Positions 11,061 through 22,300 of a DNA stretch of 64,000 nucleotides are shown here, in pieces (position 1 is the first letter of the stretch; every line of letters begins with the position of its first letter). The notes under the pieces are model-generated. The model saw only the letters and a program-made list of their open reading frames with translations, had not been told where the DNA came from and ran no database searches. A program made the translations under genes and the position numbers. Source of the DNA: Valencia hispanica (lineage: Eukaryota; Chordata; Actinopteri; Cyprinodontiformes; Valenciidae); contig OY747713.1 of the NCBI GenBank assembly GCA_963556495.2, positions 2,963,321 through 3,027,320 on the forward strand. The letters run 5' to 3'.

Positions 11061-11770
11061 GAAATACGTGAGCTGAAGAAAACTGCTTTGTGAAGCTGTT
11101 CCAAAGAGCTGCAGGTCCGAACAGAACCCGAATGAGGCCCGCAGGGATCCGGTGGCGCTTCATGTTACGACTAAAATCCCCTCCTGAGCAACAACATCTG
11201 TCAGAGGTGAGAGGGGCTCCTCACCTTCAGGTGGGAACGCAGTAATGTGGACCCAAAGTCAGGTCCTGTAGAGCCGAGCAGAACAAGAACCTCTTCTGGT
11301 GTCTTTATGATCTCTGAACACATAAGACTCCAGAGTTTTCCTCTGGTGATGTGGAAGTGTGTTTCCTCCCACAGCGCCGGCATAACACCGGAAAACTAGG
11401 CGAAGGAATCCCCCTGCTGGCCGATCCGAGGAAGCATCTTCTGACTGGGATCATTCAAAGCGGGCAGGAGAAGAACCTCCCTCTTTAATCATGATTCTGA
11501 CCCAATTCTGGTCTGAACAACGACTCATTAAATCTACAGCATCTGATATGTTAATAAACGGCCGGTTTTTCCATGTTCTCCTAGGAGGGGAAGCTGAACC
11601 ATTTCTGCTGGAACTGGTGATGATTAGCTGGGAGCTGGAAGGCCGGAGACGGAGCCTTTCAGCCCTGATGGGTCCAGTCTGTCGTCTTCTCCACCCACTC
11701 AGCTCCACCTCCAGGTTCCAACCGGGTCAGAACCTGTATGGGTCGCCAGAACCAAGACAGAAAGAAAAGG
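11061..11770. other. Unassigned sequence
   Basis: No gene or repeat recognised. A + strand frame runs through it into the GGAA array only because that array has no stops in any frame. Confidence 0.3.
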
Positions 11771-12408
11771 AAGGAAGGAAGGACATGAGGAAGGAAGGAA
11801 GGAAGGAAGGAAGGAAGGAAGGAAGGAAGGAAGGAAGGAAGATAACACACGAGGAAGGAAGGAAGGAAGGAAGGAAGGAAGGAAGGAAGGAAGGAAGGAA
11901 GGAAGGAAGGAAGGAAGGAAGGAAGATAACACACGAGGAAGGATGGAATGACACACGGAAGGAAGGAAGGAAGGAAGGAAGGAAGGAAGGAAGGAAGGAA
12001 GGAAGGAAGGAAGGAAGGAAGGAAGGAAAGACACAAAGAAGGAAAGACACAAAGAAGGAAGGAAGGAAGATAACACACGAGGAAGGATGGAATGACACAC
12101 GGAAGGAAGGAAGGAAGGAAGGAAGGAAGGAAGGAAGGAAGGAAGGAAGGAAGGAAGGAAGGAAGGAAGGAAGGAAGGAAGGAAGGAAGGAAGGAAGGAA
12201 GGAAGGAAGGAAGGAAGGAAGGAAAGACACAAAGAAGGAAGGAAGGAAGATAACACACGAGGAAGGATGGAATGACACACGGAAGGAAGGAAGGAAGGAA
12301 GGAAGGAAGGAAGGAAGGAAGGAAGATAACACACGAGGAAGGATGGAATGACACACGGAAGGAAGGAAGGAAGGAAGGAAGGAAGGAAGGAAGGAAGGAA
12401 GGAAGGAA
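11771..12408 (+). repeat. GGAA tetranucleotide array
   Basis: About 640 bases of GGAAGGAA on the + strand. Spacers recur: GATAACACACGAGG at about 11840, 11924, 12069, 12249 and 12324, often followed by GATGGAATGACACACGG, and GACACAAAGAAGG near 12030-12060 and 12226. The array therefore has a higher-order structure and grew by block duplication. Open frames through it (KEGR or PSFL repeats) are by-products. It lies about 3.7 kb upstream of tmem170b. Confidence 0.97.
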
Positions 12409-12759
12409 CGTTCCAGAACGCGGAGGATCTACGTAGGAGAAGAGGTGTCACTCCCTTTCTGGACCATCAGCCTGAATCCAGAATCTTTGAGGATCTGTTC
12501 AGTTAGGCTCCGCCCCGTTCATTTAAATATTCTCATTTATTAATTTCAGATATTCTGCAAAACTGGCAAGAATCAAAACACAGAAAATGAATAAACTAAA
12601 CCTTGTTTATGTTTTTTTTCATTAAATTATTTAATGTATTTTCAGGTGATGCTCCTCTCTGCTGCTCAGACAGAAAACTTTGTGTTTTTCTATCTTATTA
12701 GTACAACTGATATCTGTATTAAAATGATTTATATTTACTTATTTAAGCTGACTCGGCGT
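12409..12759. other. Unassigned AT-rich sequence
   Basis: No gene, RNA or repeat recognised. Confidence 0.3.
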
Positions 12760-13780
12760 GGAAAAGTATTCACCCCCTAAACCTAAGAACTGCTAGTTCC
12801 TCCCTGTTCACACGTTTCTGATAACTTGATCATCGCTGTGGAGGAATAACGACCCACTCTGCTTTGACTCGCTGTAGTTCAGACACATCAGAGGGATTTT
12901 TCTAACATGAACGGCCGATTCGACGTCATCCTGCAACATCTTAAAATGATTTAAGGAAAGACTTTGACTCCTGATTCTTTTGTTTTTATCCAGTCAGAGG
13001 GGAAGTTGGTGGTGAGCTCGAGCTTAAAGTCAAACTTTAACGGACCTTCTCCTTCAGGATTTTCTGCTAACAAGCAGAATTCATGGTTCCATAAATAACA
13101 GCAAGGTAAAAGCAGCCCACAGCATCACACCTCCACCTCCGTGTGTAAATGTAGGCATGATGTTCTGGTTCTGCTGTGTTAGTTTTACTCCAGATGGGAC
13201 TGGACCAGAACCTTCCAGAAAGGTCCACTTTTGTCTCTTGAATCTGAATAATTTCCCAGGAGTCTTCAGGACCATCGAGATTAATTCTGGTAAATGTGAG
13301 ACGGGTCTGTTGTGTTCTTTTGGGTCGGCAGGGGTTCTGGTCTCGGAACCCGCGCCCATGGCTGTCATTTTTCTCTCTTTCTTATTGCTGAACCATGACC
13401 TCTGACCTCAACGGAGGCAGTGAGGCCTGCAGAGCTTTAGATGTTCTTCTGGACCTCCTGGACGAGTCGTTGATGAGCTCTTGGGAGTGATTCTGGTGGG
13501 TCGGCCTCTCCTGGGAAGGTTCTCCACTGTTCCAGGTGTTCTCCATGTGTGGATCATGGTTCTCTCACTGAGGAACCTTAGACATGCCTCAGTAAAGTAA
13601 ATGACTTTTCATCTGTTCTTGAAGTTCTTCAGATCGGGTCGTGATGGGCTGCTGTTGTAGATATGTTCGCCTACTTCATGTTGTCAGACCCCTGTTTCAG
13701 TGGTTTCTTGATTCTAAAGGTCTGGCAGTAATCTGGTCTGGGTGTGGCTGTGAAACTGAACTCAGCTTTCCAAAAATGTT
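12760..13780 (-). mobile_element. Tc1/mariner-like transposon remnant
   Basis: The left edge has GGAAAAGTATTCACCCCC, typical of Tc1-like inverted repeats. On the minus strand about 13090-13160 encodes MPTFTHGGGGVMLWAA, matching the transposase GGGG(S/V)M(I/L)W block after the first catalytic Asp. The remaining frame is broken and the DDE residues cannot be located. The right boundary is given by the start of the L2 copy. Confidence 0.6.
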
Positions 13781-15345
13781 ATTAAAGTCATGATTGTACA
13801 AGTGCACAGGGAAAGGTTGGGTTATGTTGATGATACACAACTATATTTATCCATAAATCCTGATGAACCCAGTCAGTTAGGTAGATTACAGGCATGTCTG
13901 GAAGACACAAAAACATGGATGAATCTAAACTTTTTGCTTTTAAATCCTGACAAGACAGAAGTTTCTGTCTTTGGACCAGAAGTTCTTAAACAGAAACTGA
14001 TTAGTCAATCACTTCATCTGGATGGCATTAAATTGGCCCCCAGTAATAACGTAAAGAACCTCGGCGTTATTTTTGACCAAGACTTGACATTTAAATCCCA
14101 TATTAAACAGGTTTCTAGGATTTCTTTCTTTCACCTCTGGAATATTGATAAAATTAGAAACATCCTGTCCAGGAGTGATGCTGAGAAACTAGTCCATGCA
14201 TTTGTTACCTCAAGGCTGGACTACTGTAATTCTTTACTATCAGGAAGTCCACAAAATGCCATTAAAAGCCTTCAGTTGATCCAAAATGCGGCAGCAAGAG
14301 TTCTAATGAATATTAAAAAGAGAGATCACATTTCTCCTGTTTTAGCTTCCCTTCATTGGCTCCCTGTTAAATCCAGAATAGAATCTAAGATCCTTCTTCT
14401 TACATATAAAGCCCATAATAATCAAGCTCCATCATCCATCAGAGATCTAATTGGTCCATATGTTCCTAAAAGAGCACTTCGCTCTCAGACTGCAGGTTTA
14501 CTTGTAGTTCCTAGGATCTCTAAAAGTAGAATGGGAGGCAGATCTTTTAGTTATCAGGCTCCTCTCCTGTGGAACCAGCTCCCAGCTTTAGTCCGTGAGG
14601 CAGACACTCTGTTTACTTTTAAGGCCAGGCTTAAAACTTTCCTTTTTGATAAAGCTTATAGTTAGAGTGGCTAAGGTCATCCTGAGCTATCTCTGTAGTT
14701 ATGCTGCTATAGGCTTAGACTGCTGGAGGACAGACTTACTACTTTTCTTCACTCTGCTACTTTTCTCTCCTACTACTCTCCAGTTGTATTATTTGCTGTT
14801 ATTTCGACTGTTAACTTTGTTTTCTCTCAGTGTTTTTCTCTCCATAGAAGATATACCAGGTCTAGTATCCTGCTTGGCTGCAATGCCCTGTTGGACGGGG
14901 GGCATCGACTGGGATGATCCTCCCAGTAACTGAACATCCACTGTGTCCTGTTATCAACTTTTTACTTTCTGTAACATAGAAAGTTCTCTTATATCAGATC
15001 TTCTGTTCCTTCTGTGTCTCTGCTCTGTCTTCTCAAACCCCCAGACGGTCGTGGCAGATGGCCGCTCCTACTGAGCCTGGTTCTGTTGGAGGTTTCTTCC
15101 TGTTAAAGGGGAGTTTTTCCTCTCCACTGTCGCTACATCCTTGCTCACTATGAGGGATTGCTGTGGTTGGAGTCTGCATCAACGGGACGCAACCTCAAGT
15201 CAACGACTCGATGCAATCTGCTGGGATTCCTTAGATAGAAAACTTTGAAACTGATTGTTTGAATGATTGAATTGAAATTTATTTTCCTGTAAAGCGCCTT
15301 GAGATGAAGCATCTGTTAAATAAATAAACTGAAATGAATTATTTC
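13780..15345 (+). mobile_element. L2-like LINE, 5'-truncated, with 3' UTR
   Basis: A continuous copy runs from the reverse transcriptase catalytic box to the 3' tail. The coding part (13817-14665) is followed by a 3' UTR of about 680 bases. That UTR recurs at 601-1206 (inverted), 17752-17915, 23426-24131 and 46983-47720 (inverted). It ends in the GCGCCTTGAGATGA block followed by A/T-rich sequence near 15345. The insertion lies about 740 bases upstream of the tmem170b start codon. Confidence 0.85.
13817..14665 (+). pseudogene. L2-like reverse transcriptase C-terminal part
   Basis: An open frame of about 280 codons encodes the end of a LINE reverse transcriptase. Visible blocks are YVDDTQLYLS (catalytic motif C, usually YADD), LLNPDKTEV, NVKNLGVIFDQDLTF, SRLDYCNSLLSG, LQLIQNAAARVL, HISPVLASLHWLPV, and the terminal KARLKTFLFDKAYS followed by a stop. 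Fingers and palm motifs A and B and the endonuclease are missing, so it cannot be active despite the intact frame. It is related to the inverted copy at 46983-48426, which has the same NVKNLGVIFDQDLTF segment. Confidence 0.85.
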
Positions 15346-15779
15346 CATGTTAACAAATGAAAACATCTAAAAACTGATTTTTGTATTTCCTCCGGTTATT
15401 TTGTTTAGATATTAAAATCTGTTCAGTGATCTGAAACATTTAGATGAGAGAAGAAGAAACGCTATGAATCTGTTTCACTCTGTCTCTCAAATGGCATAAA
15501 TCGGCTTCCATATTTCTATTTTTCATTTGTGTCAAAAATAAAACTGAATTCAAAATGACGTCACATGAATTGGGTAGGATCTAAACTGTAAAATGGTGAT
15601 GCAGCAGCAGCCAATTAGGGAGCTCCTGCATTCGTCCGTTGTCAGGGGCAACGCTCCGGAAGCAGCTTACACCGAATGTTTATCAGAACAGACTAAATAA
15701 ACGCTAAAGTTATCGAGTCTCTCAGATCAATTAAACCTCCATATTTATGACGTATTTCCTTGTTCATTATATATATTTT
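15346..15779. other. Upstream flank of tmem170b
   Basis: No repeat recognised. CCAATTA at about 15610 is a possible CCAAT box, but it lies 480 bases from the start codon and is weak evidence. GC content rises sharply after 15780. Confidence 0.3.
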
Positions 15780-16360
15780 GACCCCAAGATGTCGACTTTT
15801 GTCGGACACGTCGCTTTTTACGTCCTTGCGTGCCGTCTGCGTGTAATAGGGCTGCTGGCCCTTTAAGGATGATGCAGCGGGACCAGCCGATGTAGGACGA
15901 GCTGACCGTCGGTGCGCCGCCGCCGCTGCTCCGCATCATGGCCTCCGCACAGCCCACACCGCCGAGGACCAACCGACCCCCCAGCGGCCCTGCCCTTCCC
16001 GCAGCGGAGACGGACGTCAAGCCGAAGCAGCGGCACCGGTAGAGGAGAGCCGCCCCGCAAACCACCGCCACCTCGCCCCGGTCTCCTCCATGCCTCCGTC
16101 CAAAGCCAAGTTCAGCTATCCGACAAAGAGGGCTGCGAACCCGGGCGGAGGCGGAACCATGAGCCGGGACTACTCCGTTAACCTGTCGGTCCAGCAGGTG
16201 CTGAGCCTCTGGGTGCACGGCGCGACCCTGCAGCACTTCACGGGTAGGTTCCCCGGTGAGAGAGGCTCGCTGCTGGCCGGAGGAGGCGGCGTCGTCAGCG
16301 GCGGCGTGCGCCGCGGTTTGCCGCTGACGCGAGCGGCAAACCGCGTCCATTAAAGCAGAG
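15780..16360 (+). promoter_or_regulatory. CpG island promoter and 5' UTR of tmem170b
   Basis: CpG dinucleotides are dense here and scarce in the flanks, and the GC-rich stretch covers the first coding exon. This is typical of a vertebrate CpG-island promoter without a TATA box at a fixed place. The transcription start cannot be placed from sequence. A G/C-rich leader of up to 300 bases would precede the ATG at 16090. The minus-strand frames over this segment are composition artefacts. Confidence 0.7.
16090..16243 (+). CDS. tmem170b: tmem170b coding exon 1
   Basis: Encodes residues 1-51 and the first base of codon 52. The donor is CACGG|GTAGGT, with the GT at 16244-16245. The N-terminal 23 residues are basic and glycine-rich (ending GGGGT) and have no clear counterpart in the mammalian protein. 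From Met24 the sequence runs SRDYSV into the conserved NLSVQQVLSLW and ends LQHFT. It lies inside the CpG island. Confidence 0.93.
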
Positions 16361-19300
16361 AGTAAACCTGATGGCCGAGGAGGGGTCTGTGACACCTTAT
16401 CCCCTCCCAGATGGCGGTCTACCAGTGATGGCATGAGACCAGTTATTATGGGATGGATAAGGGCTCCTCCTGATCCTCCCTTTGTCTGCAGTCATCAGGT
16501 AGATGAGTCAGAGGAACCTGAGCTTCAGGTCATACGAGGCCATTAAGTGAGAAGATGCTTCAAGAAGCTCCTCTCAGCCCATGAGTCAAATCCTGAAATA
16601 AGATCTCCTGTTTATTTCACATTAGATCAAAAACGATGCAATCTCACAGCCGCCCGCATGAAGCAGCTGCAGAACCATCAGTCATTTTCATCTCCTCTGC
16701 AGAAAAGTCGAGTCTCCAAGTCACCAGTTATGATCTGCGTCTGCAGCCATGCATGCATGGTGTGTCATGTAAACACAAGATTACTGAAACGGCTCCTTCC
16801 TGGCTGTGAAGCAGAGGCGGATATGTGCAGACGCACGCCATGCTGAGTGGACAAGCGTTAAAAAGTATTTTGCGACGCTGACTCAGCAGGAAACTCCAGC
16901 GCATGTTGGAAATGTTGCATGCACCGATGCGACCTTTCAACCGCAGCAGCAGCCGGGTGATAAATGAGCCGCAGAGATGCTGGTGGAAGCTGTGAACAAG
17001 AAGAGCAGAAGCAGCTCTTCCCAACCGGAAGCTTCAACAAACCAGTTTCCTGTTTGTGAGATGTGTGGTGGAGCAGTTTCACTTCTGCAGACCATAAAAA
17101 GAACATCTAGATACGTGCGACTGCTGATGTGCAAACGGACGTTTTACTGTGGTGCTGTGGGCCTGCAGAGAAAACATGGAGCGTTTACATGAAACAGATT
17201 TTACATTTTTAGAAATAATAAAATACCCTGCTTCACAAATCCTGCAGTAAAGAGCAGATACTCAGTATAATAACAACAATCAGTTAAAAATATCCATGAA
17301 TCAAAACCATTTCATTTGAGCTGAAGATCAATATTTATTAATATTTGGAAGAGGGACGTGTATTGGTAAAAATCTGCCTATACGATGTGTATCGCAATAC
17401 AGGGGAGACGATACGATGTATCGCGTTACTATGAGTAAGACGATATATGTTGTGATTTTTAAAACTTAATTTAACTGTAGGAAAACCGTCCCATCGTTCT
17501 AAACACTCCAACCTGTTTCATACTTTAACACGTCCAGTTTTATTACTAGATCTAGTTGATCCACCTGAACTAAGAAGCTGAAAACAGCCACAAAACTACC
17601 AATTATACTTTTATATTTACTACAGAAATTACTGTCATCATTAATGGTTCCATTCCAATTCTATTAAAATAAAAAAATCGATATATTGCTTTTGAATATT
17701 GACATAAAATATCGGCGCATCGATGTTTTCTTACATCCCTACTTTGGAAAACATGAGGTCAGCGACTCGATGCGATCTGCTGGGATTCCTTAAATAGGAA
17801 ACTAAGACTTTAAACTGATTGGAACGTTTGTATTGAAATGACTTTTCTTGTAAAGCGCCTTGAGACGACATCTGTTGTGAATCGACGCTATAGAAATAAA
17901 CAGAATTGAAATTGAATGAGGTAAACAAAGTCTGCAGGAAGCCCTGCGTTTGTTTACTGAACCTAACCCAATAACTTTAACGCCATCCTGAATGTAACTA
18001 GATGTTTTTTCAGTGCAAAAGCAGAACCAAGTGATCTAGACTAACAGATTTTAAATTCATCAACATATTAAATTCAAATTCAGGTCAAAAATACTTTATT
18101 TATCGCACAGGGGAAGTTAAATGCTGTCGTAACTCGAATCATCCAGGTATCTCGTTATGGACGGCGATTCATGTGTGCAGGAAGGATCTCCAGTAGCAGT
18201 CAGTCTTGCAACGAATCTGAAGACACCTCTGAGTGTTTCTGTATGACAGTCTAATGGCTAATAATAAAATAAAATCATAATAAATACTTATTTTTATCAC
18301 ATCTGCTATGGAGCTTTTGTTTAGATTTTGAAATTGATGAACAATTTTAGTTTTTAGGTTTAATTTATAAAAGCAAAGTTGAAAAATCCCCTAATTAGTC
18401 CCTCATTCTAGAACGTAAACTCGTGTCTTATATAGATCAGAGGTCTCCAAACCCCCTGGCTCTGGACCGGTACCAGGCTGCACAGAAGAAATAAAACGAC
18501 AGTATTTACCTTTTATTTATTATCCAAGTCTAAAGGATGTTTTACTTTGAAAAATCACCTGATTCTCTCTGGATATGAATCACTTTTCGCATGTCAAGAC
18601 GCTTGCTTCTGACACGTCACTGCTAACAAAGGGATTTAAAACGGAGCTCTCTGAAAAGTATGTTTACAAAAGTGAAAAAGTCCAGTGAAGAGACGTGGAG
18701 CCGACGACTTCCAGAAAACCAAAGAAAGAACGAACGTAGGCCTTTGGCCATATGGCTTCAGATCTATGTTGCGATATAATCTGAAGCATGTGCGGTAACG
18801 ATATTTATTGCAATATATTCTTCTCTTCTGTTTATAAATGTCAAAATGACATTTTTGGGCCGTTCTCACATTCCAGCAGCAAAACAGCAACTTTAAAAAA
18901 AAGCCCAGATAAGAACATAAGAACATTTATTGTGCAAAATGCACTTAAGAAAACACTCAAATCTTCTTCCAAAAAATGCAACATGAAAATTCTTATAACA
19001 TAAATGAGGATTTCCTTCCTTCCTTCCTTCCTTCCTTCCTTCCTTCCTTCCTTCCTTCCTTCCTTCCTTCCTTCCTTCCTTCCTTCCTTGTGCCCTTCCT
19101 TCCTTCCTCGTGTCTTTCCTTCCTTGTGTCCTGCCTTCCTCGTGTCCTTCCTTCCTCATGTCCTTCCTTCCTCATGTCCTTCCCTCCTTCCTTCCTTGTG
19201 CCCTTCCTTCCTTCCTCGTGTCCTTCCTTCCATCCTTCCTCGTGTCCTTCCCTCCATCCTTCCTTCCTTGTCTCCTTCCTTCCTTGTCTTTCCTTCCTTG

Positions 19301-22300
19301 TGTCCTTCCTTCCTCATGTCCTTCCTTCCTTGTGTCCTTCCTCATGTCCTTCCATCCTTCCTTCCTCGTGTCCTTCCTTCCATCCTTCCTTCCTCGTGTC
19401 CTTCCATCCTTCCTTCCTTCTTTCCTTGTGTCCTTCCTTCCTAGTATCCTTCCCTCCTTCCTTCCTTCTTTCCTTGTGTCCTTCCTTCCTCATGTCCTTC
19501 CTTGTGTCCTTCCTTCCTCATGTCCTTCCTTTGTCATGTCCTTCCTTCGTTCCTTCCTCGTGTCCTTCCTTCCATCCTTCCTTCCGCGTGTCCTTCCATT
19601 CTTACTTCCCTCCTTGTGTCCTTCCTTCCTTCCTTCCTTCCTTCCTTCCTTCCTCATGTCTTTCATTGTGTCCTTCCTTCCTCGTGTCCTTCCTTCCTCG
19701 TGTCCTTCCCTCCTTCCTTTCTCGTGTCCTTCCTTCCATCCTCGTGTCCTTCCATCCTTCCTTCCTCATGTCCTTCCATCCTTCCTTCCTTCCTCGTGTC
19801 CTTCCTTTCATCCTTCCTTCCTTCCTCGTGTCCTTCCCTCCATCCTTTCTCATGTCCTTCCTTCCTGACTCGTGTCCTTCCTTCTTTCCTTCCTTACTCG
19901 TGTCCTTCCATCCTTCCTTCCTTCCTTCCTCGTGTCCTTCCATCTTTCCTTCCTTCCTCGTGTCCTTCCCTCCTTCCTTCCTCGTGTTCTACCATCCTTC
20001 CTTCCCTCCTTCCTTCCTCATGTCCTTCCTTCCTTGTGTCCTTCCTTCCTCATGTCCTTCCTTCCTCGTGTCCTTCCATCCTTCCTTCCTCGTGTCCATC
20101 CTTCCTTCCTTCCTTCCTTCCTCGTGTCCATCTGTCCTTGTGTCCTTCCTTCCATCTTTCCTTCCTTCCTTGTGTCCTTTCTTCCCTCCTTCCTTCCTTT
20201 CTTCCTTGTGTCCTTCCTTCCTTGTGTCCTTCCTTTCTTCCTTCCTTCCTTCCTCGTGTCCTTCCATCCTTCCTTCCTTCCTTGTGTCCTTCCTTCCATC
20301 CTTCCTTCCTCGTGTCCTTCCATCCTTCCTTCCCTCTTTCCTTCTTTCCTTGTGTCCATCCCTCCTTCCTTGTGTCCTTCCTTCCTCATGTCCTTCCTTC
20401 CTTCCTCGTGTCCTTCCTTCCTTGCTTCCTCATGTCCTTCCTTCCTTCCTGTGGATGTGTATTGACCCGGTAGAGTTCCTCTGGTACCACCAAAGAACCA
20501 GAACTTTGCGGTTCTCTGCAGCTTCTGTGTCGATTGTTCTGATGGTTCTTGGACTTAATTCGGGATCTAAAACCCAGAATTGTTCCGTTTCTGACGTTTT
20601 CCCGTCCTCTCTGTGTCTCTCCTCCCCACCAGAGATGTGGTACTGGGTTTTCCTCTGGTGTCTCTTCTCCTCGCTCTTCGTCCACGGCGCCGGGGCGCTG
20701 CTGATGTTGGTCATGCTGCAGCGCCACAAGTGGGGCCGCCTCATCACCCTGGTTCTGGTCAGCGTGGGCTTCCTGGCCTCCCTCTCCGGAGGCGTCATCA
20801 CCAGTAAGTCCAAAGCACGGTGGGGGAGGGATGATGGTTTGTGAGGTTCACACCAGGAGTGTCTCCTGGACCTGGGAGCATCGGGGGCTGAGTCCACACC
20901 CTCGTAGAGGAAACCTACGCAGAAAAAAGGCTTTTTATTAAAGCTTTCTTGAGCATTGTTGCACCTTGTTTAAAGGCAAATACTGCGAAATGTATTTCAA
21001 GATGTATTTATTTTGACAATGTTAACAAGATTTCTAAAACTAGTATTGATATTTAGTAAGACAGGATGATAAAATTAGTCAATAATTAATTTTTCTTTCC
21101 CTGATAAGCATAAAAGTTAGTTCTGTATCAGGTTGCATGTTGGATCTCTGCTGCTCTCTGTCCCGTCTAGGTCATCTGTAAACCGGGTATAACATGAGAT
21201 TTCTTTTATCATAATAGATGTTATCAAAAGATAATCATAAAAGGGAACAGACCGTTGCAACATTATTAGCGTTCAAGTTGGGGAATTTGGCTCAATTATA
21301 TAGTTTTAATTATAAAATTTATGCTACTCAAAGGTTAGAATATCTTAAATTTCTCCCATCTCAATATTTGGACTCTAGTCCTGCATGCAGGTGTTTGTGT
21401 ATATGATAAAAATAGAATGCAAACATAGTGAAAAAGTTTTATTTTCCTTAGTAAATATATGGAAATGCAAAAAGACGCAACAGGTCATTCAATTCTATTG
21501 TAGTTAAGCATTCAACATTTATATCCGGTAGCCTAATCTTAATAATCACATTGACGAATTTCTACAGACATGAATTCCTGCGGTCTTTGCACTCAGAACA
21601 AAAATAAAACTGTTCAGTGATGTAGTCTAGTTTATGCTAGTGCTATCAGTCCAAATGTTAAACAAGTCGTTTATTATAGTCAGTGATTTTATTCCTGCCC
21701 TGTTTTCTACTGCAGCTCCTTTTCTTCTGAATTTATGAAGATCCATACATGATCACTTCTTGTGTAGATAATATTTTTTATGAATAAGACCGAGAAATAT
21801 ATTTAATTAGTTAGAATTATTTATGGATTTAATGAATTTATGTTTTCGTCAATCTTTAAACCCCCATGTTGTGACTGATTTCTGTCGCTCAGTCCAGGCC
21901 CCGCCCCCCCTTTGTATTACAGCCCTGCTTTTATTTTGGTGTGACACCCCAGGATCAATCGATCTTTATTTATAAAGCGCTTTTCATACAAACATTGCAT
22001 CTCAAAGTGCTTTGCAGATTAAAACTACCCCACATAAAACCACATTCCCATCCCTCCCCTAAAGAATTAAAAACATGACACGCAGTTATACCCCCCCTCC
22101 CTCTAAACCAACCCACACACTTAAAAGCAACAGAAAACAAGGACATTGGGCCGAGTACAGATGAGCCAGGTAAGGAAACGCCAGAGGACCCATCTGCACC
22201 GGCAGCAGCAGATCAACAGCAGCAGCTGAGGCACCGACACAAGGATAGAGGAAACACTGGAAGGAAGATTAAAATAATAGAAATAACTGGGATGAATGTG

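Larger units (their letters stand above)
16244..20632 (+). other. tmem170b intron 1
   Basis: A 4.39 kb GT-AG intron. From 16360 to 17345 I see no repeat. Then follow a MITE-like copy (17348-17741), an L2 tail (17752-17915), a LINE-tail fragment (18062-18262), an hAT-like scrap (about 18440-18490), unassigned sequence and the CCTT array (19011-20451). The acceptor is CCTCCCCACCAG, with the AG at 20631-20632. Confidence 0.9.

Noticed and set aside
15745..16434. 229-codon minus-strand frame over the CpG island
   Set aside because: GC-rich DNA lacks stops by composition. The opposite strand carries the conserved tmem170b exon, which accounts for the sequence.
18976..20844. Very long open frames (hundreds of codons) through the CCTT and GGAA arrays
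   Set aside because: Tetranucleotide arrays without stops are open in several frames on both strands; the PSFL, KEGR and similar repeats have no initiation or splice context of their own.
20430..20897. 155-codon minus-strand frame opposite tmem170b exon 2
   Set aside because: It is a shadow of a clearly conserved coding exon on the + strand.
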